Made by a program: the position numbers and the translations under genes. Source: Clostridium magnum DSM 2767 (lineage in GTDB: Bacteria > Bacillota > Clostridia > Clostridiales > Clostridiaceae). From it: DNA of 64,000 nucleotides. The stretch lies in the NCBI RefSeq assembly GCF_001623875.1, contig NZ_LWAE01000002.1, positions 744,001-808,000 on the forward strand, written 5' to 3'. The number at the start of each line of letters is the position of its first letter. The stretch's first letter is position 1. This document shows positions 1-8,910 of this stretch, piece after piece. The notes under the pieces were generated by a model. That model worked only from the letters and a program-made list of their open reading frames with translations, did not search any database and was not told the DNA's origin.

Positions 1-1
1 G

Positions 2-1141
2 AATAGTTTTAAGTACTATTCAAGAAGTGTTTATAATAGAAACGCATTTATTTCACGAAATTCTAGTGATCTTCCAGAGTATTTTATGAGAGTTAAAGAT
101 ATAGGTGTATTTGACCTAAATAATAGTGATCATAAATTTATAAGAGGAAAAAATGTTAGTTCGATACTTGTGGTTCCTCTTGATAACTTTAAGAATAAAA
201 CAAGAATTGGAGTAATAATTGCTGAACATAATTCTAAAGAGTATTTTACTCAAAGTAAGATAGATTTCTTTTATGCTTTAGCGGTGCAGATAGCAATAGC
301 ATCTGAAAATGTTAAGTTGTTTGAAGAAGAAAGAAAAAAATCTGAAGATGCTATAAGGGCAAAAAATGAATTGATTATAGAGAATATAAACTGTGCAAGC
401 GTCATACAAAACTCTCTTTTGCCAGATATATCATTTATTAAAAACTATACTGATGATGCCTTTGTAATATGGAAGCCTCGAGATATTGTAGGTGGTGATA
501 TTTATTGGTTTATTCCTCAAGAAAATGGTTTTTATATAGCTGTAATGGATTGTACAGGACATGGTGTATCAGGAGCTTTTATGACAATTGCAGTGAATCA
601 GATTTTAAATCAAATTTTTAAGGAATATGAAACTGGAAGTTCTGCTGAAATATTGAACAGACTTAATAATGCATTTAAAGATACATTCTATAAATTTAAT
701 AATTCAGAGCATTTTCATGCAGGGCTTGATATAGGGATTTGTTTTGTAAATAAAACATTAAGAAAGATAACATATTCCGGTGCTCATATGTCACTTTTCC
801 ATATGAATAACGGTGATTTAAAGGAAATCAGAGGGATAAACAGAAGTATTGGATATAACATGAAGCCGAGAAGGAATAAAAAAAGCAAAGAATTTATAGA
901 TGTAGAAATTGACTACCTGCCTGGCGATGCTTTATATATGACAACAGATGGTTTTATAGATCAAAATGGGGATAAAAATATATATCCTTTTGGTGTAGAC
1001 AACTTTATAAATGCACTTAAAGATGCAAATAGACTACCTTTTCAAAAACAAAGAAATGAACTATTAGGCACTTTGATTAAATACATGGGAAGCGAAGAAC
1101 AAAGAGACGATATAACATTATTTGCAATTAAGCTAGAATAA
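2..1141 (+). CDS. SiaA-like PP2C/SpoIIE-type phosphatase, 5' end outside window
   Basis: This reading frame is open from base 2, so the gene begins upstream of the window. The first visible ~110 residues look like the end of a GAF sensor domain, followed by a short coiled linker. From about residue 120 of the visible part there is a PP2C/SpoIIE phosphatase domain. The metal-binding Asp motifs are all present: DIVGGDIYW, VMDCTGHGVSGAF, TTDGFIDQNG and the terminal RDDITLF. The predicted role is Ser/Thr protein dephosphorylation. The next three genes follow in the same direction and match SiaB, SiaC and SiaD, so the likely substrate is the phosphorylated SiaC-type protein at 1745-2128. Pseudomonas SiaA carries membrane sensor domains; here a GAF domain takes that place, but the missing 5' part could add more. 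The phosphatase fold is certain; the Sia assignment rests on gene order. Confidence 0.9.
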   Translation, partial: NSFKYYSRSVYNRNAFISRNSSDLPEYFMRVKDIGVFDLNNSDHKFIRGKNVSSILVVPLDNFKNKTRIGVIIAEHNSKEYFTQSKIDFFYALAVQIAIASENVKLFEEERKKSEDAIRAKNELIIENINCASVIQNSLLPDISFIKNYTDDAFVIWKPRDIVGGDIYWFIPQENGFYIAVMDCTGHGVSGAFMTIAVNQILNQIFKEYETGSSAEILNRLNNAFKDTFYKFNNSEHFHAGLDIGICFVNKTLRKITYSGAHMSLFHMNNGDLKEIRGINRSIGYNMKPRRNKKSKEFIDVEIDYLPGDALYMTTDGFIDQNGDKNIYPFGVDNFINALKDANRLPFQKQRNELLGTLIKYMGSEEQRDDITLFAIKLE

Positions 1142-1165
1142 TATTCTGTTTAGGAGATGATATTG

Positions 1166-1729
1166 GTGATTGATCAAAAAATAGACTCTATAGTGAGAGA
1201 AATGAATCATCTTGGTGTTATTATAAGTTTTAATGGTTCTTTTACTCAAAAAATAATAGAGGAAATTGGAGAAGCTATAAAGAATTATATAGAGCAAGAT
1301 AAAACTGAGGATATGGATGAAAAGAAAAGCTATGACATATTTTCTATATACATAGAACAATCTCAAAATATAAAAAATTATTTCTATAAAAAAGTTACTT
1401 ATAATAAAGAAAGTGAGTTTGTAAAACTAGCTTTTGAAAGTATAATAGTTATAGGAAAAGAAAATAATCACTACTATGTTTGTTCAGGAAATATTATAGA
1501 TAATGTAGATATAAAAGAATTAAAGGAAAAGATAGAGTATGTAAATTCTCAAGATAAAGTCCAATTGAGAAAATGTTATAAGGAAAAACTTAAAAATAGT
1601 AGAAATAATGATTTAGGAGCCGGACTTGGTCTAATAGACATGGCAAGAAAGTCAAGCGGGTTATTAAAATATTCATTTATTGAAAGAGATGAAAATCATT
1701 CCTTCTTTATATTAAGAGTAAGTATATAG
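1166..1729 (+). CDS. SiaB-like protein kinase (DUF6272-type)
   Basis: A cytoplasmic protein of about 187 residues lying between a PP2C phosphatase and a SiaC-type protein. SiaB proteins are small HATPase-like kinases that phosphorylate SiaC. A glycine-rich GAGLGLIDMARKSSG segment near the C-terminus resembles the ATP-lid G-box of GHKL kinases. The upstream ATG at 1157 abuts the AGGAG sequence with no spacer, so the start is more likely GTG at 1166 (9-nt spacing) or TTG at 1163. It follows the phosphatase by 15-25 bases and precedes the next gene by 15 bases, so the genes are co-transcribed. In partner-switching terms it would oppose the upstream phosphatase. Function is inferred from position, size and the G-box; sequence similarity to SiaB itself could not be tested. 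Confidence 0.78.
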   Translation: MIDQKIDSIVREMNHLGVIISFNGSFTQKIIEEIGEAIKNYIEQDKTEDMDEKKSYDIFSIYIEQSQNIKNYFYKKVTYNKESEFVKLAFESIIVIGKENNHYYVCSGNIIDNVDIKELKEKIEYVNSQDKVQLRKCYKEKLKNSRNNDLGAGLGLIDMARKSSGLLKYSFIERDENHSFFILRVSI

Positions 1730-1744
1730 TAAAGGAGAGTTAAA

Positions 1745-2128
1745 ATGGATAAGCTATATATAGAGGAAACAAAATCATCCCCAGAGGTTGATTTCAATTC
1801 TGAAACAGGAATTTTAAAAATAAAAGGACAGTCCTACCCTGAAAATGCGTTTAAATTTTACGAACCCTTATTTGATTGGATTGATGATTATTTTGAAGAT
1901 CATAATGACGCTACCCAATTGGATCTTGGTTTGATATACTTAAATACAAGTAGTATTAAGTGTTTAATGGATATTATTTATAAATTTGAAGAATCTGCCC
2001 AAAAAGGTAAGAAAATCAGAATCAATTGGTATTACAAATCTAGTAATAGAAATATTTTAGAGTGCGGAAAAGAACTGGAAGAAGATTTAGATGCGGAACT
2101 AGAATTTAATTTTATAGAAGAAACTTAA
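1745..2128 (+). CDS. SiaC-like phospho-acceptor protein (DUF1987)
   Basis: A 127-residue acidic protein of the DUF1987/SiaC family. The family hallmark near the N-terminus is present: G-x-L-K-I-K-G-Q-S-Y-P-E-N followed by FYEPLFDWIDDYF. The segment LIYLNTSSIK places a threonine at residue 68, the position reported as the phosphorylated Thr in Pseudomonas aeruginosa SiaC. In that system unphosphorylated SiaC binds and activates the diguanylate cyclase SiaD, while SiaB phosphorylates it and SiaA removes the phosphate. The gene has a clear AAAGGAG site and lies between the SiaB-like gene and a GGDEF gene, as in Pseudomonas. The length is normal for the family. Family membership is strong; the regulatory link to the next gene is inference. 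Confidence 0.88.
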   Translation: MDKLYIEETKSSPEVDFNSETGILKIKGQSYPENAFKFYEPLFDWIDDYFEDHNDATQLDLGLIYLNTSSIKCLMDIIYKFEESAQKGKKIRINWYYKSSNRNILECGKELEEDLDAELEFNFIEET

Positions 2129-2171
2129 TCGATAATGTAAAAAATCATTAGGTATTAAGGGAGAGAAAATT

Positions 2172-2918
2172 ATGCTGCATGATTTACAGAATCTTTTTAA
2201 AGAAGAAGTGGATGCGCTTAATATTGCCAAAAAGATATACTTGGAATCGAAAAGTAGGGGAAGTGTTTCCATAGAGGATTTTCAGAAAATCATTACAAGT
2301 TATGAACGTAGTTTAAAGTCTACAATGAAAATTACTAAAATAAGTGATTGTCAACAGCTTTATCTTCAAGAGATACAGGAAAAACTACAAAAAGAAATTG
2401 AAGAGAGAAAAAAAATTGAGGAAAAACTTAAATATTATGCGTATACAGATTATATGACAGGTGTTTCAAATCGCAGAGCAGGTTTTACAGTGATTGAACA
2501 AGAGTTGAAAAAGTGTTTAAAAGAACATAGCTATTTTTCAATTTGTTTTATAGATATAGACAAGCTAAAATCTGTTAACGATAAGTATGGACATGCTGAA
2601 GGAGACTACCTTATAAATATAATTGTTAAATTTATAAAAGAATTTATAAAAGAACTTCGTTATGTAAGCCGCATGGGTGGCGATGAATTTGTGATTATAT
2701 TTCCTAATTGTTGTTATAAGGAAGTGCAAGAAATTATGAGTAAGATCTCAAAAAGAGTAGAGGAATTTAACGAGAAGAAGATAAGGCCATATAATATATC
2801 ATTTAGTTATGGAATTAAAGATATAGATGAGAACACTATGATAAGTACTGGAGATGAAATTATTAAAATTGCAGATGCTTTAATGTATAAAAATAAAGTC
2901 AGTAAAAAATTAAGATGA
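2172..2918 (+). CDS. SiaD-like diguanylate cyclase (GGDEF)
   Basis: A soluble 248-residue protein with no membrane segment. Residues 1-75 are helical and end in a coiled-coil run (QEIQEKLQKEIEERKKIEEK). Residues 78-245 form a GGDEF domain with the start motif DYMTGVSNRR, the metal-binding FIDIDKLKSVND and an intact RMGGDEF active site. The usual RxxD inhibitory I-site is absent; KELR stands there. It should make cyclic-di-GMP, and by analogy with SiaD the coiled coil would receive the activating SiaC-type protein. It is the last gene of the module, with a RBS (AAGGGAG) and a rho-independent terminator 50 bases downstream. Confidence 0.92.
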   Translation: MLHDLQNLFKEEVDALNIAKKIYLESKSRGSVSIEDFQKIITSYERSLKSTMKITKISDCQQLYLQEIQEKLQKEIEERKKIEEKLKYYAYTDYMTGVSNRRAGFTVIEQELKKCLKEHSYFSICFIDIDKLKSVNDKYGHAEGDYLINIIVKFIKEFIKELRYVSRMGGDEFVIIFPNCCYKEVQEIMSKISKRVEEFNEKKIRPYNISFSYGIKDIDENTMISTGDEIIKIADALMYKNKVSKKLR

Positions 2919-2970
2919 GAATAAAGTGAAGCCTAGAGCATATGGAGTTTGCAAATCAGTTATCTAAAAA

Positions 2971-3017
2971 AAGTAACCTATTCCACTAATAATGAGGAGA
3001 TAGGTTACTTTTTTCTT
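2971..3017 (+). terminator. Rho-independent terminator after the Sia-like module
   Basis: An 11-bp stem (AAGTAACCTAT with ATAGGTTACTT) closed by about 18 bases is followed by a T-rich tract. It lies between the diguanylate cyclase gene and the convergent ABC-like gene, and could serve both. Confidence 0.85.
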
Positions 3018-3085
3018 TATAGTTAAAAGCTCTAGTTTTATCTTCTGAATTATTTTAGAGGTATAGTAAGTAAAATAGTCTCACT

Positions 3086-3958
3086 TCAAGCTATTTTACT
3101 TGAATTACCACAAATTACTTGTCTATCATTGTTTAAATTTTCTATCTTAGGAGTCATGTATACACAATCATAAGAGGCTTTTTTGCATTTTAGACAGAAA
3201 GAACATCCATTTAGAGGTAGGTTGTTAATATCTTTCACATAATTGGCAATTTCAGATGCTGTTTCCTCTAAAGCTTTTGCACCTTCAGGTGTGAGCATAT
3301 ATCTAGTGTAAGGATGAATAGGATCTGTTAAAAGCAAATCTTTTTTTCCATATTCAACTATAGTTCCTTTATACATGATTGCGATATTATCTATGATTTC
3401 ATTTATAGTGTCAAGTTTCTTTGATATAAGAATTATACTGGTTTTATTTTCTTCTTTTAATTTTTTTAGTTCGCCCAATACATAAGAGCTTAGTTCAGGT
3501 TCCATTTTAAAAATAGTATCATCTAAAACTATAAGCTTTGGCTTAACTATGAATGCTATTGCAAACATAAGTCTTTGTTTTTCATAAGCTTGTACTTTTC
3601 GTGGAAGGCTTTGTAGAATAGCCTCAGTATTAGGACAAAGAAGTTTGTTTAATACTTCTTTTAGCTTAAATTCTGATTCGTTTAGCGGTAGACCGGTATA
3701 CTTTGAAATTACCTCAGAGCACTGTCTGCCAATACTTCTTATAGGATTCAAAGAGGTTAAATAAACCTTTATCAAAGACATAAAAGAATTATTTATTCTT
3801 TTGCTATTATCTATTGCAATATTTATAATGTTTTTATTTTCGAAAGATACATTACTTCTGTCCGATAACTTTTTCTTTTTATTTATAATTAATAAAAATT
3901 CTCCTGGTTTAAGATCAATAGAAATTGTTTCTTTTTGTAAAACTTTAGATTTTTTCAT
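3086..3958 (-). CDS. Degenerate OppD/DppD-like ABC protein without P-loop
   Basis: About 290 residues, clearly derived from peptide-transporter ATPases of the OppD/DppD group. A SLNPIRSIGRQ segment matches the Q-loop side of OppD. The stretch AIMYKGTIVEYGKKDLL followed by DPIHPYTRYML is the hallmark OppD C-terminal region, followed by a Cys-containing tail (CSFCLKCKKASYDC). The catalytic parts are gone. There is no Walker A GxxGxGKS/T. The signature position reads LPRKVQAYEKQR instead of LSGGQxQR, and Walker B reads LIVLDDT, without the catalytic Glu. The frame is open and has a good RBS (AGAGGTG, 8 bases before ATG at 3958), so it looks expressed rather than decayed. It stands alone, without permease or binding-protein genes. 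It may be a pseudo-ATPase with a regulatory role, or a slowly dying paralogue. Confidence 0.75.
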   Translation of the reverse strand: MKKSKVLQKETISIDLKPGEFLLIINKKKKLSDRSNVSFENKNIINIAIDNSKRINNSFMSLIKVYLTSLNPIRSIGRQCSEVISKYTGLPLNESEFKLKEVLNKLLCPNTEAILQSLPRKVQAYEKQRLMFAIAFIVKPKLIVLDDTIFKMEPELSSYVLGELKKLKEENKTSIILISKKLDTINEIIDNIAIMYKGTIVEYGKKDLLLTDPIHPYTRYMLTPEGAKALEETASEIANYVKDINNLPLNGCSFCLKCKKASYDCVYMTPKIENLNNDRQVICGNSSKIA

Positions 3959-4470
3959 AATACATACACCTCTCATATAATCTAATTATTTATAGGAATC
4001 AAATATTTTCTGTATTGTTTTAAACTTAACGATTTTGTTGTTATTATATTAACATTAATTTTCTGAAAATTCCAGCAAAAATCAGCGAAAATTGTTATCT
4101 TTATATCTAGAATCGTTTTTTCTTTTTCAACATTTAATTACCAATAAAAGGTGTTTGTGGATTCAAATTCATAAAAATATACAATTATTATGAATTTGTA
4201 TTTATTTTGAATAAAAAATTATGAAAAAAAGATAGTTTTTATACTAAAAAGTCTAATATTTTTGTTTTGAAAAAAATCGTTAGTGAAAAATAAAACAAAA
4301 TGGTTTGGGTAATCAGTGGTGTGTATATATTTTTGTTTGATAAATCACAAACTGAAATGATGTTTTTTGTCTATAAAAGTTTTAGATATATCTTCGTAAT
4401 TATGCATTTCTTTTCTAAAGCTTGCAGTATAATAATAAGTATCAAATTAAATTTTTAGGGGGACTTAATT
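3959..4470. other. Long AT-rich intergenic region, no gene seen
   Basis: About 510 bases between divergent genes. It is very AT-rich and holds no open frame with a ribosome binding site and no recognisable riboswitch core. A TATAAT hexamer at 4428-4433 lies 37 bases before the SLH-like gene but has no convincing -35 box, so the promoter may belong to an alternative sigma factor. Confidence 0.5.
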
Positions 4471-6813
4471 ATGAAAAGTAAAAGGATGGTTGTACTTGTT
4501 TTAACTGCTACTCTTATAGTATCAACGAAATCTGTATTTGCGCAGGGAATAAATGATACTGCTAATAACTCTAAAACTATATCTATTTCTTCAACTAATA
4601 TTACTACGGACAAGCTTTCTGCAGTATCAGAAAAAGAGAAAGCAAAGATTTCCCAAGATCAAGCAAAGCAGACTGCAAGGGAAGTATTGAAAAATTATTT
4701 TGAAACAACTATTGACGATACAAAATTTCAATGTAATGTAAACTTTAATTTAGCCTATAATGGTGCAAAAACAAGTACTTGGGATATACACTGGTATAAT
4801 CCAAATGAAGATAAACAGGTTAATATTGATGTTGCAATAGATGGAAGTACAGGAAAAGTACTTCGAGTAAATAAATTTGAAATGATACCTAATCAAACAT
4901 CTTTAGCTATAGCAACTATTACACAAGAACAAGCAAAAGATATTAGTGAGGCCTTTTTAAAAAAAATTAATCCTAAAGAGTTTTCGGAAACTACACTGGT
5001 TAAAGACAATAATTCCATGATTAGTTATGGGATGAATAGCTATAGTTTTACTTATAGTAGAACTATAAATAAAATTCCTTGTGAAAGTAACAACATAAGG
5101 GTAGAAGTAGATGGTATAACAGGAAAAATTATTTCCTATGGAATTGTATGGGATAGTGATTTAAAGGTTCCTAGTTCAGACAAGGTAATAAATCAGCAGG
5201 AAGCACAAGAGATATTTGATAAAGATACAAAAATGAACTTAGTTTATAATTCTTATATAGAAAAACCATATAATCATCAAGATATTAAAACAAAACTAGT
5301 GTATACAACAGATTCCTCTTCACCACTTATTATAGATGCTGAAAATGGTAAGGCCTTGACATGGAATGGAGAATACATGGAAAGTATAAAGACTAGAAAT
5401 ATAACAGATCAACAAAAGGAAGAAATCTTTAAAACTGGTAAATCAACAGAAAAGTTTAGTAGCCCTATAGGTAGTGAAAAAGCTGAACAAGTAATAAAGG
5501 AGAAAATCAAAAAATTATTTGGAGATGGATACGATATTAACTCTATTAATTATGAGGAAAATGAAAATGGATATCTAGGAAAAGGAATGAAAGTTTGGTA
5601 TGCTGACTTTGTGAAGAAGGGGAACAATACTAATTTTGGTCCGCCTGAGGGAAGTATAAGCATTAATGCTTTAACAGAAGAATTGGTGAGAATGGATAAA
5701 TTCAATTTCAATGATAAATCGGATGAAAAATTTCAACCTAAATTAAACTGGGAACAAGGCTATGATAATGCTATTAGTTTCATAGCTAAGAACTGTCCAC
5801 AAAAAATTAAGGAAATAAATACAGAACAAAAGAATTATAATAATCAATCATATATATATGGGGGTATCCCAAATAGATTTATAACATTTAATTTTGGAAG
5901 AATAGTAAATGGAGTAGGATTTAACAATTCTATACCTTACAATAATGATGGTATAAATATCACCTTTGATACTAAAACTGGAGAGATGAATTCGTATTCG
6001 TGTGTTTGGCAAGATAAATTAGATTTACCTACCGCTACAAATACTATAAGCAATGATAAAGCAAAGGAAATATTTTTAAGTGCTAATAAACCTCAACTTA
6101 TCTATTTACTTTTAAACAAAGGAGAAAACATGGACAAAGTCAACTCAAAACTCCAATTGGTATATTCTGTTGGTAACTTGAACAGTCCATTAAACAGTAT
6201 AGATGCGTACACTGGAGAGTTATTAAATTTTTACGGTGAAAATATAGATGAAAATATGGATGTATTTAAGAGTAAGGTTAAAGGAAGTGATGTAGAAAAG
6301 GAATCAACTATATTAGCATCACAAGGAATTATTGATATAAAAGATTTTAAACTTGATTCTGAAATTACAAGACTTCAACTTGTAAAAATACTTGTTAACG
6401 CAAAAGGCTTTAATCCTTACCTAAAAGGCATGAATGAACTTAGCTTTACAAAGGGAATAGGAGATAAAGATTCTACTGATTATAAATATGTGCAGCTAGG
6501 AGTAATGTATGGGATTATTGAGGATAAAAAGGAAGTGTTTAAAGGAGAAGAACTTGTCACAAGGGAAGAACTTGCAAAAAGTTTAGTGAAATTATTAGGT
6601 TATGATAAAATAGCAGAAATTAAAGGCTTGCTTAATATTACATATACTGATGGTAATATGATAAGTGAAGATAAGGTTGGATATGTTTCATTAGCAGGTG
6701 GGTTAAAACTTATTGAGGCAAGTATTGATAATAAAATCAGACCAAAGGATACTGTAACGATGTCAGAATTGATCAAAGCTGTATATACCGCATTGGGAAG
6801 TTTGCGAAAATAG
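4471..6813 (+). CDS. Secreted YcdB/PepSY-like protein with C-terminal SLH-like domains
   Basis: 780 residues. Residues 1-25 form a Sec signal peptide ending in SVFAQG. The body holds tandem YcdB/PepSY-like repeats. Each begins with a helix such as SQDQAKQTAREVLKNYF, TQEQAKDISEAFLKK or GSEKAEQVIKEKIKKLF and ends in a strand of the type 'DGSTGKVL', 'DGITGKIISYGI' or 'DAYTGELLNF'. From about residue 605 to the end, three segments (STILASQGIIDIKDF..ITRLQLVKIL, YKYVQLGVMYGIIED..VTREELAKSLVKLLG and VGYVSLAGGLKLIEAS..VTMSELIKAVYTAL) look like diverged SLH modules that would hold the protein on the cell surface. Function is unknown; PepSY-type domains are often proposed to inhibit proteases. A strong AGGGGG ribosome binding site precedes the ATG. 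It appears monocistronic. Confidence 0.82.
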   Translation: MKSKRMVVLVLTATLIVSTKSVFAQGINDTANNSKTISISSTNITTDKLSAVSEKEKAKISQDQAKQTAREVLKNYFETTIDDTKFQCNVNFNLAYNGAKTSTWDIHWYNPNEDKQVNIDVAIDGSTGKVLRVNKFEMIPNQTSLAIATITQEQAKDISEAFLKKINPKEFSETTLVKDNNSMISYGMNSYSFTYSRTINKIPCESNNIRVEVDGITGKIISYGIVWDSDLKVPSSDKVINQQEAQEIFDKDTKMNLVYNSYIEKPYNHQDIKTKLVYTTDSSSPLIIDAENGKALTWNGEYMESIKTRNITDQQKEEIFKTGKSTEKFSSPIGSEKAEQVIKEKIKKLFGDGYDINSINYEENENGYLGKGMKVWYADFVKKGNNTNFGPPEGSISINALTEELVRMDKFNFNDKSDEKFQPKLNWEQGYDNAISFIAKNCPQKIKEINTEQKNYNNQSYIYGGIPNRFITFNFGRIVNGVGFNNSIPYNNDGINITFDTKTGEMNSYSCVWQDKLDLPTATNTISNDKAKEIFLSANKPQLIYLLLNKGENMDKVNSKLQLVYSVGNLNSPLNSIDAYTGELLNFYGENIDENMDVFKSKVKGSDVEKESTILASQGIIDIKDFKLDSEITRLQLVKILVNAKGFNPYLKGMNELSFTKGIGDKDSTDYKYVQLGVMYGIIEDKKEVFKGEELVTREELAKSLVKLLGYDKIAEIKGLLNITYTDGNMISEDKVGYVSLAGGLKLIEASIDNKIRPKDTVTMSELIKAVYTALGSLRK

Positions 6814-6829
6814 GTTAAATTATATAAAA

Positions 6830-6868
6830 AAGCTTCAAAATAAAGTGACAATTTTATTTTGAAGCTTA
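6830..6868. terminator. Bidirectional terminator between convergent genes
   Basis: A stem of about 14 bp (AAGCTTCAAAATAAA with TTTTATTTTGAAGCTT) lies between the SLH-like gene and the small minus-strand gene, with an A-run on one side and T-rich sequence on the other. Confidence 0.75.
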
Positions 6869-6919
6869 TTTGAAATTTATACTATATATTTAATATCATT
6901 TACAATTTGAATTTTTAGA

Positions 6920-7102
6920 TTAAGCAGTGAAACTATCATAGTAGGAAGCAACATCAATGATGTCGTTTTCTGCGATATTGTTAATGTTATAAAGATTGGC
7001 AATAGAACTTAAAAATTCTTGTTTAGACACACCGGATTTTTGTACTAAACCATCGAACTCTTTTAATAATTCTTCTGAAATTTTAACTACATGATTACTC
7101 AT
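6920..7102 (-). CDS. Small protein, possible ribbon-helix-helix type
   Basis: 60 residues. The first 35 (VVKISEELLKEFDGLVQKSGVSKQEFL in outline) read as a strand followed by two helices, the pattern of CopG/Arc ribbon-helix-helix DNA-binding proteins. The acidic tail ends in DVASYYDSFTA. An AAGGGGTG ribosome binding site sits 7-8 bases before the ATG, and a terminator follows the gene, so it is probably real despite its size. It is divergent from malQ, with about 140 bases between them, which would allow it to regulate itself or malQ; there is no direct evidence. It is not paired with a toxin gene. The fold assignment is tentative. Confidence 0.6.
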   Translation of the reverse strand: MSNHVVKISEELLKEFDGLVQKSGVSKQEFLSSIANLYNINNIAENDIIDVASYYDSFTA

Positions 7103-7244
7103 TAATATACACCCCTTAATTTTATAATATACTACATTATATTATAAATATAAATAAAGTAGCACACATATTTCGTTTGATTTATATATATAGTATAACA
7201 CTAATGAAAAATAAATTCAATAATTGAAATAAAGGAGAGTTATA

Positions 7245-8723
7245 ATGATTACAAGAAGTAGTGGTATTTTAATGCATATAACATCCTTACCGAGTCCTTA
7301 TGGCATTGGAACCTTTGGCAAGGAAGCCTATAAATTTGTAGATTTTTTATTAAAAGCAGGTCAAAAATATTGGCAAATACTCCCCATGGGACCTATAGGA
7401 GCAGGAGATTCACCTTATCAGTCCTTTTCAACTTTTGCAGGCAATCCATACTTTATAGATTTTGATCTACTTAAAGAGAAGGGATTATTAAAAAAAGGAG
7501 ATTATGAAAATATAGATTTTGGAGATAACTGTACAAAAGTAGATTATGAGAAAATATTTAATAATAAAATGCCTATTCTAAGAATTGCTTTTCAAAATAG
7601 TAGAGGAAAATATGAAAAGGAAATAAAAAAATTCAAGCAGCAAAAGAAAGATTGGTTAGAGGATTATGCACTATACATGGCTGTAAAAGTTAAGTTTGGC
7701 TTAAAATCATGGCAGGAATGGGAGGAAGATATCAAACTGAGAGATATAAATGCACTGCTAAGGTATAGGGAAGAATTAAAGGAAGAGATAGATTATTGGA
7801 TATTTTTACAATATATATTCTTTCAGCAGTGGGCTGATTTAAAAAAATATGCCAACATAAATGGAGTTAAAATTATAGGGGATATTCCGATTTATGTAGC
7901 AGAAGATAGTGCAGATACTTGGTCAAATAGCAGGAATTTCCGCTTAGATGAGAATAAAAAACCTATTAAAATTTCTGGATGTCCCCCAGATGCTTTCTCT
8001 GTTACTGGTCAGTTATGGGGAAATCCTATATATGATTGGAGATATTTAGAAAGTACTAATTATAAATGGTGGATAGAAAGGATTAAAGGAAATATTGATC
8101 TTTATGATATAATAAGAATAGACCATTTCAGAGGTTTTCAAGCCTTTTGGGAAATACCCTATGGTGATAAAACAGCAGTAAATGGACAATGGGTGAAGGG
8201 GCCTGGAATTAAGTTATTTAATGTGATAGAAGAGACTTTAGGTGAAGTGGAAATTATAGCAGAAGATTTAGGATTTTTAACAGAAGAAGTTATTAATTTT
8301 AGAAGTGTTACAGGATACCCGGGAATGAAAGTATTAGAATTCGCTTTTGATACCAGAGAAGAAAGTGATTATCTGCCTCATAATTATGATAAGAATTGTG
8401 TAGTTTATACAGGAACTCACGATAATGATACTGTTATGGGATGGTTTGAGAATACAGAGAAAAGTGATATAGACTTTGCTAGGAAATACCTAAAGTTAGA
8501 TGACAATGAAGGATATAATTGGGGATTTATTAGAGGAGCTTTAAGTTCAGTTGCAAACCTTGCTATTGTACAACTTCAGGACTATTTGGCTCTTGGAAGC
8601 GAAGCAAGGATGAATACGCCATCAACTTTAGGCGAAAATTGGAAGTGGAGAGTAAAAAAAGAGGATTTAACTAACAAACTATCTGGAAAAATTAGTGAAA
8701 TTACTAAGCTATATGGAAGATAG
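7245..8723 (+). CDS. malQ: 4-alpha-glucanotransferase (GH77, amylomaltase)
   Basis: 492 residues, normal for bacterial MalQ. It transfers alpha-1,4-glucan segments between oligosaccharides in the cytoplasm, in maltodextrin or glycogen metabolism. The N-terminal SSGILMHITSLPSPYGIGTFG, the DSPYQSFSTFAGNPYFID loop, GDIPIYVAEDSADTW, IRIDHFRGF (nucleophile Asp 293), AEDLGFL (acid/base Glu 340) and YTGTHDNDT are all present, so the enzyme should be active. It has an AAAGGAG site 7 bases before the ATG. It stands alone, with no maltose transporter or phosphorylase gene next to it, so a role in glycogen turnover is possible. Confidence 0.96.
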   Translation: MITRSSGILMHITSLPSPYGIGTFGKEAYKFVDFLLKAGQKYWQILPMGPIGAGDSPYQSFSTFAGNPYFIDFDLLKEKGLLKKGDYENIDFGDNCTKVDYEKIFNNKMPILRIAFQNSRGKYEKEIKKFKQQKKDWLEDYALYMAVKVKFGLKSWQEWEEDIKLRDINALLRYREELKEEIDYWIFLQYIFFQQWADLKKYANINGVKIIGDIPIYVAEDSADTWSNSRNFRLDENKKPIKISGCPPDAFSVTGQLWGNPIYDWRYLESTNYKWWIERIKGNIDLYDIIRIDHFRGFQAFWEIPYGDKTAVNGQWVKGPGIKLFNVIEETLGEVEIIAEDLGFLTEEVINFRSVTGYPGMKVLEFAFDTREESDYLPHNYDKNCVVYTGTHDNDTVMGWFENTEKSDIDFARKYLKLDDNEGYNWGFIRGALSSVANLAIVQLQDYLALGSEARMNTPSTLGENWKWRVKKEDLTNKLSGKISEITKLYGR

Positions 8724-8910
8724 GAATCGATTCTCAAAAATTGAAGATAGATTTAGATATAGAGAGATTCAGCTAAATATCTAAAGAAAATGGTTTAAAA
8801 ACTGTCTAATAAGGATTAAAGTAACATTGTTATATTGTATTAAATACTATATAATAAATTTATAGTTATTAAAATATATTTTTTAAAGAGGTTTAGGAGG
8901 AATAAATTTT

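Noticed and set aside
4428..4433. TATAAT as a sigma-A promoter for the SLH-like gene.
   Set aside because: No acceptable -35 box at 16-18 bases; left as a remark only.
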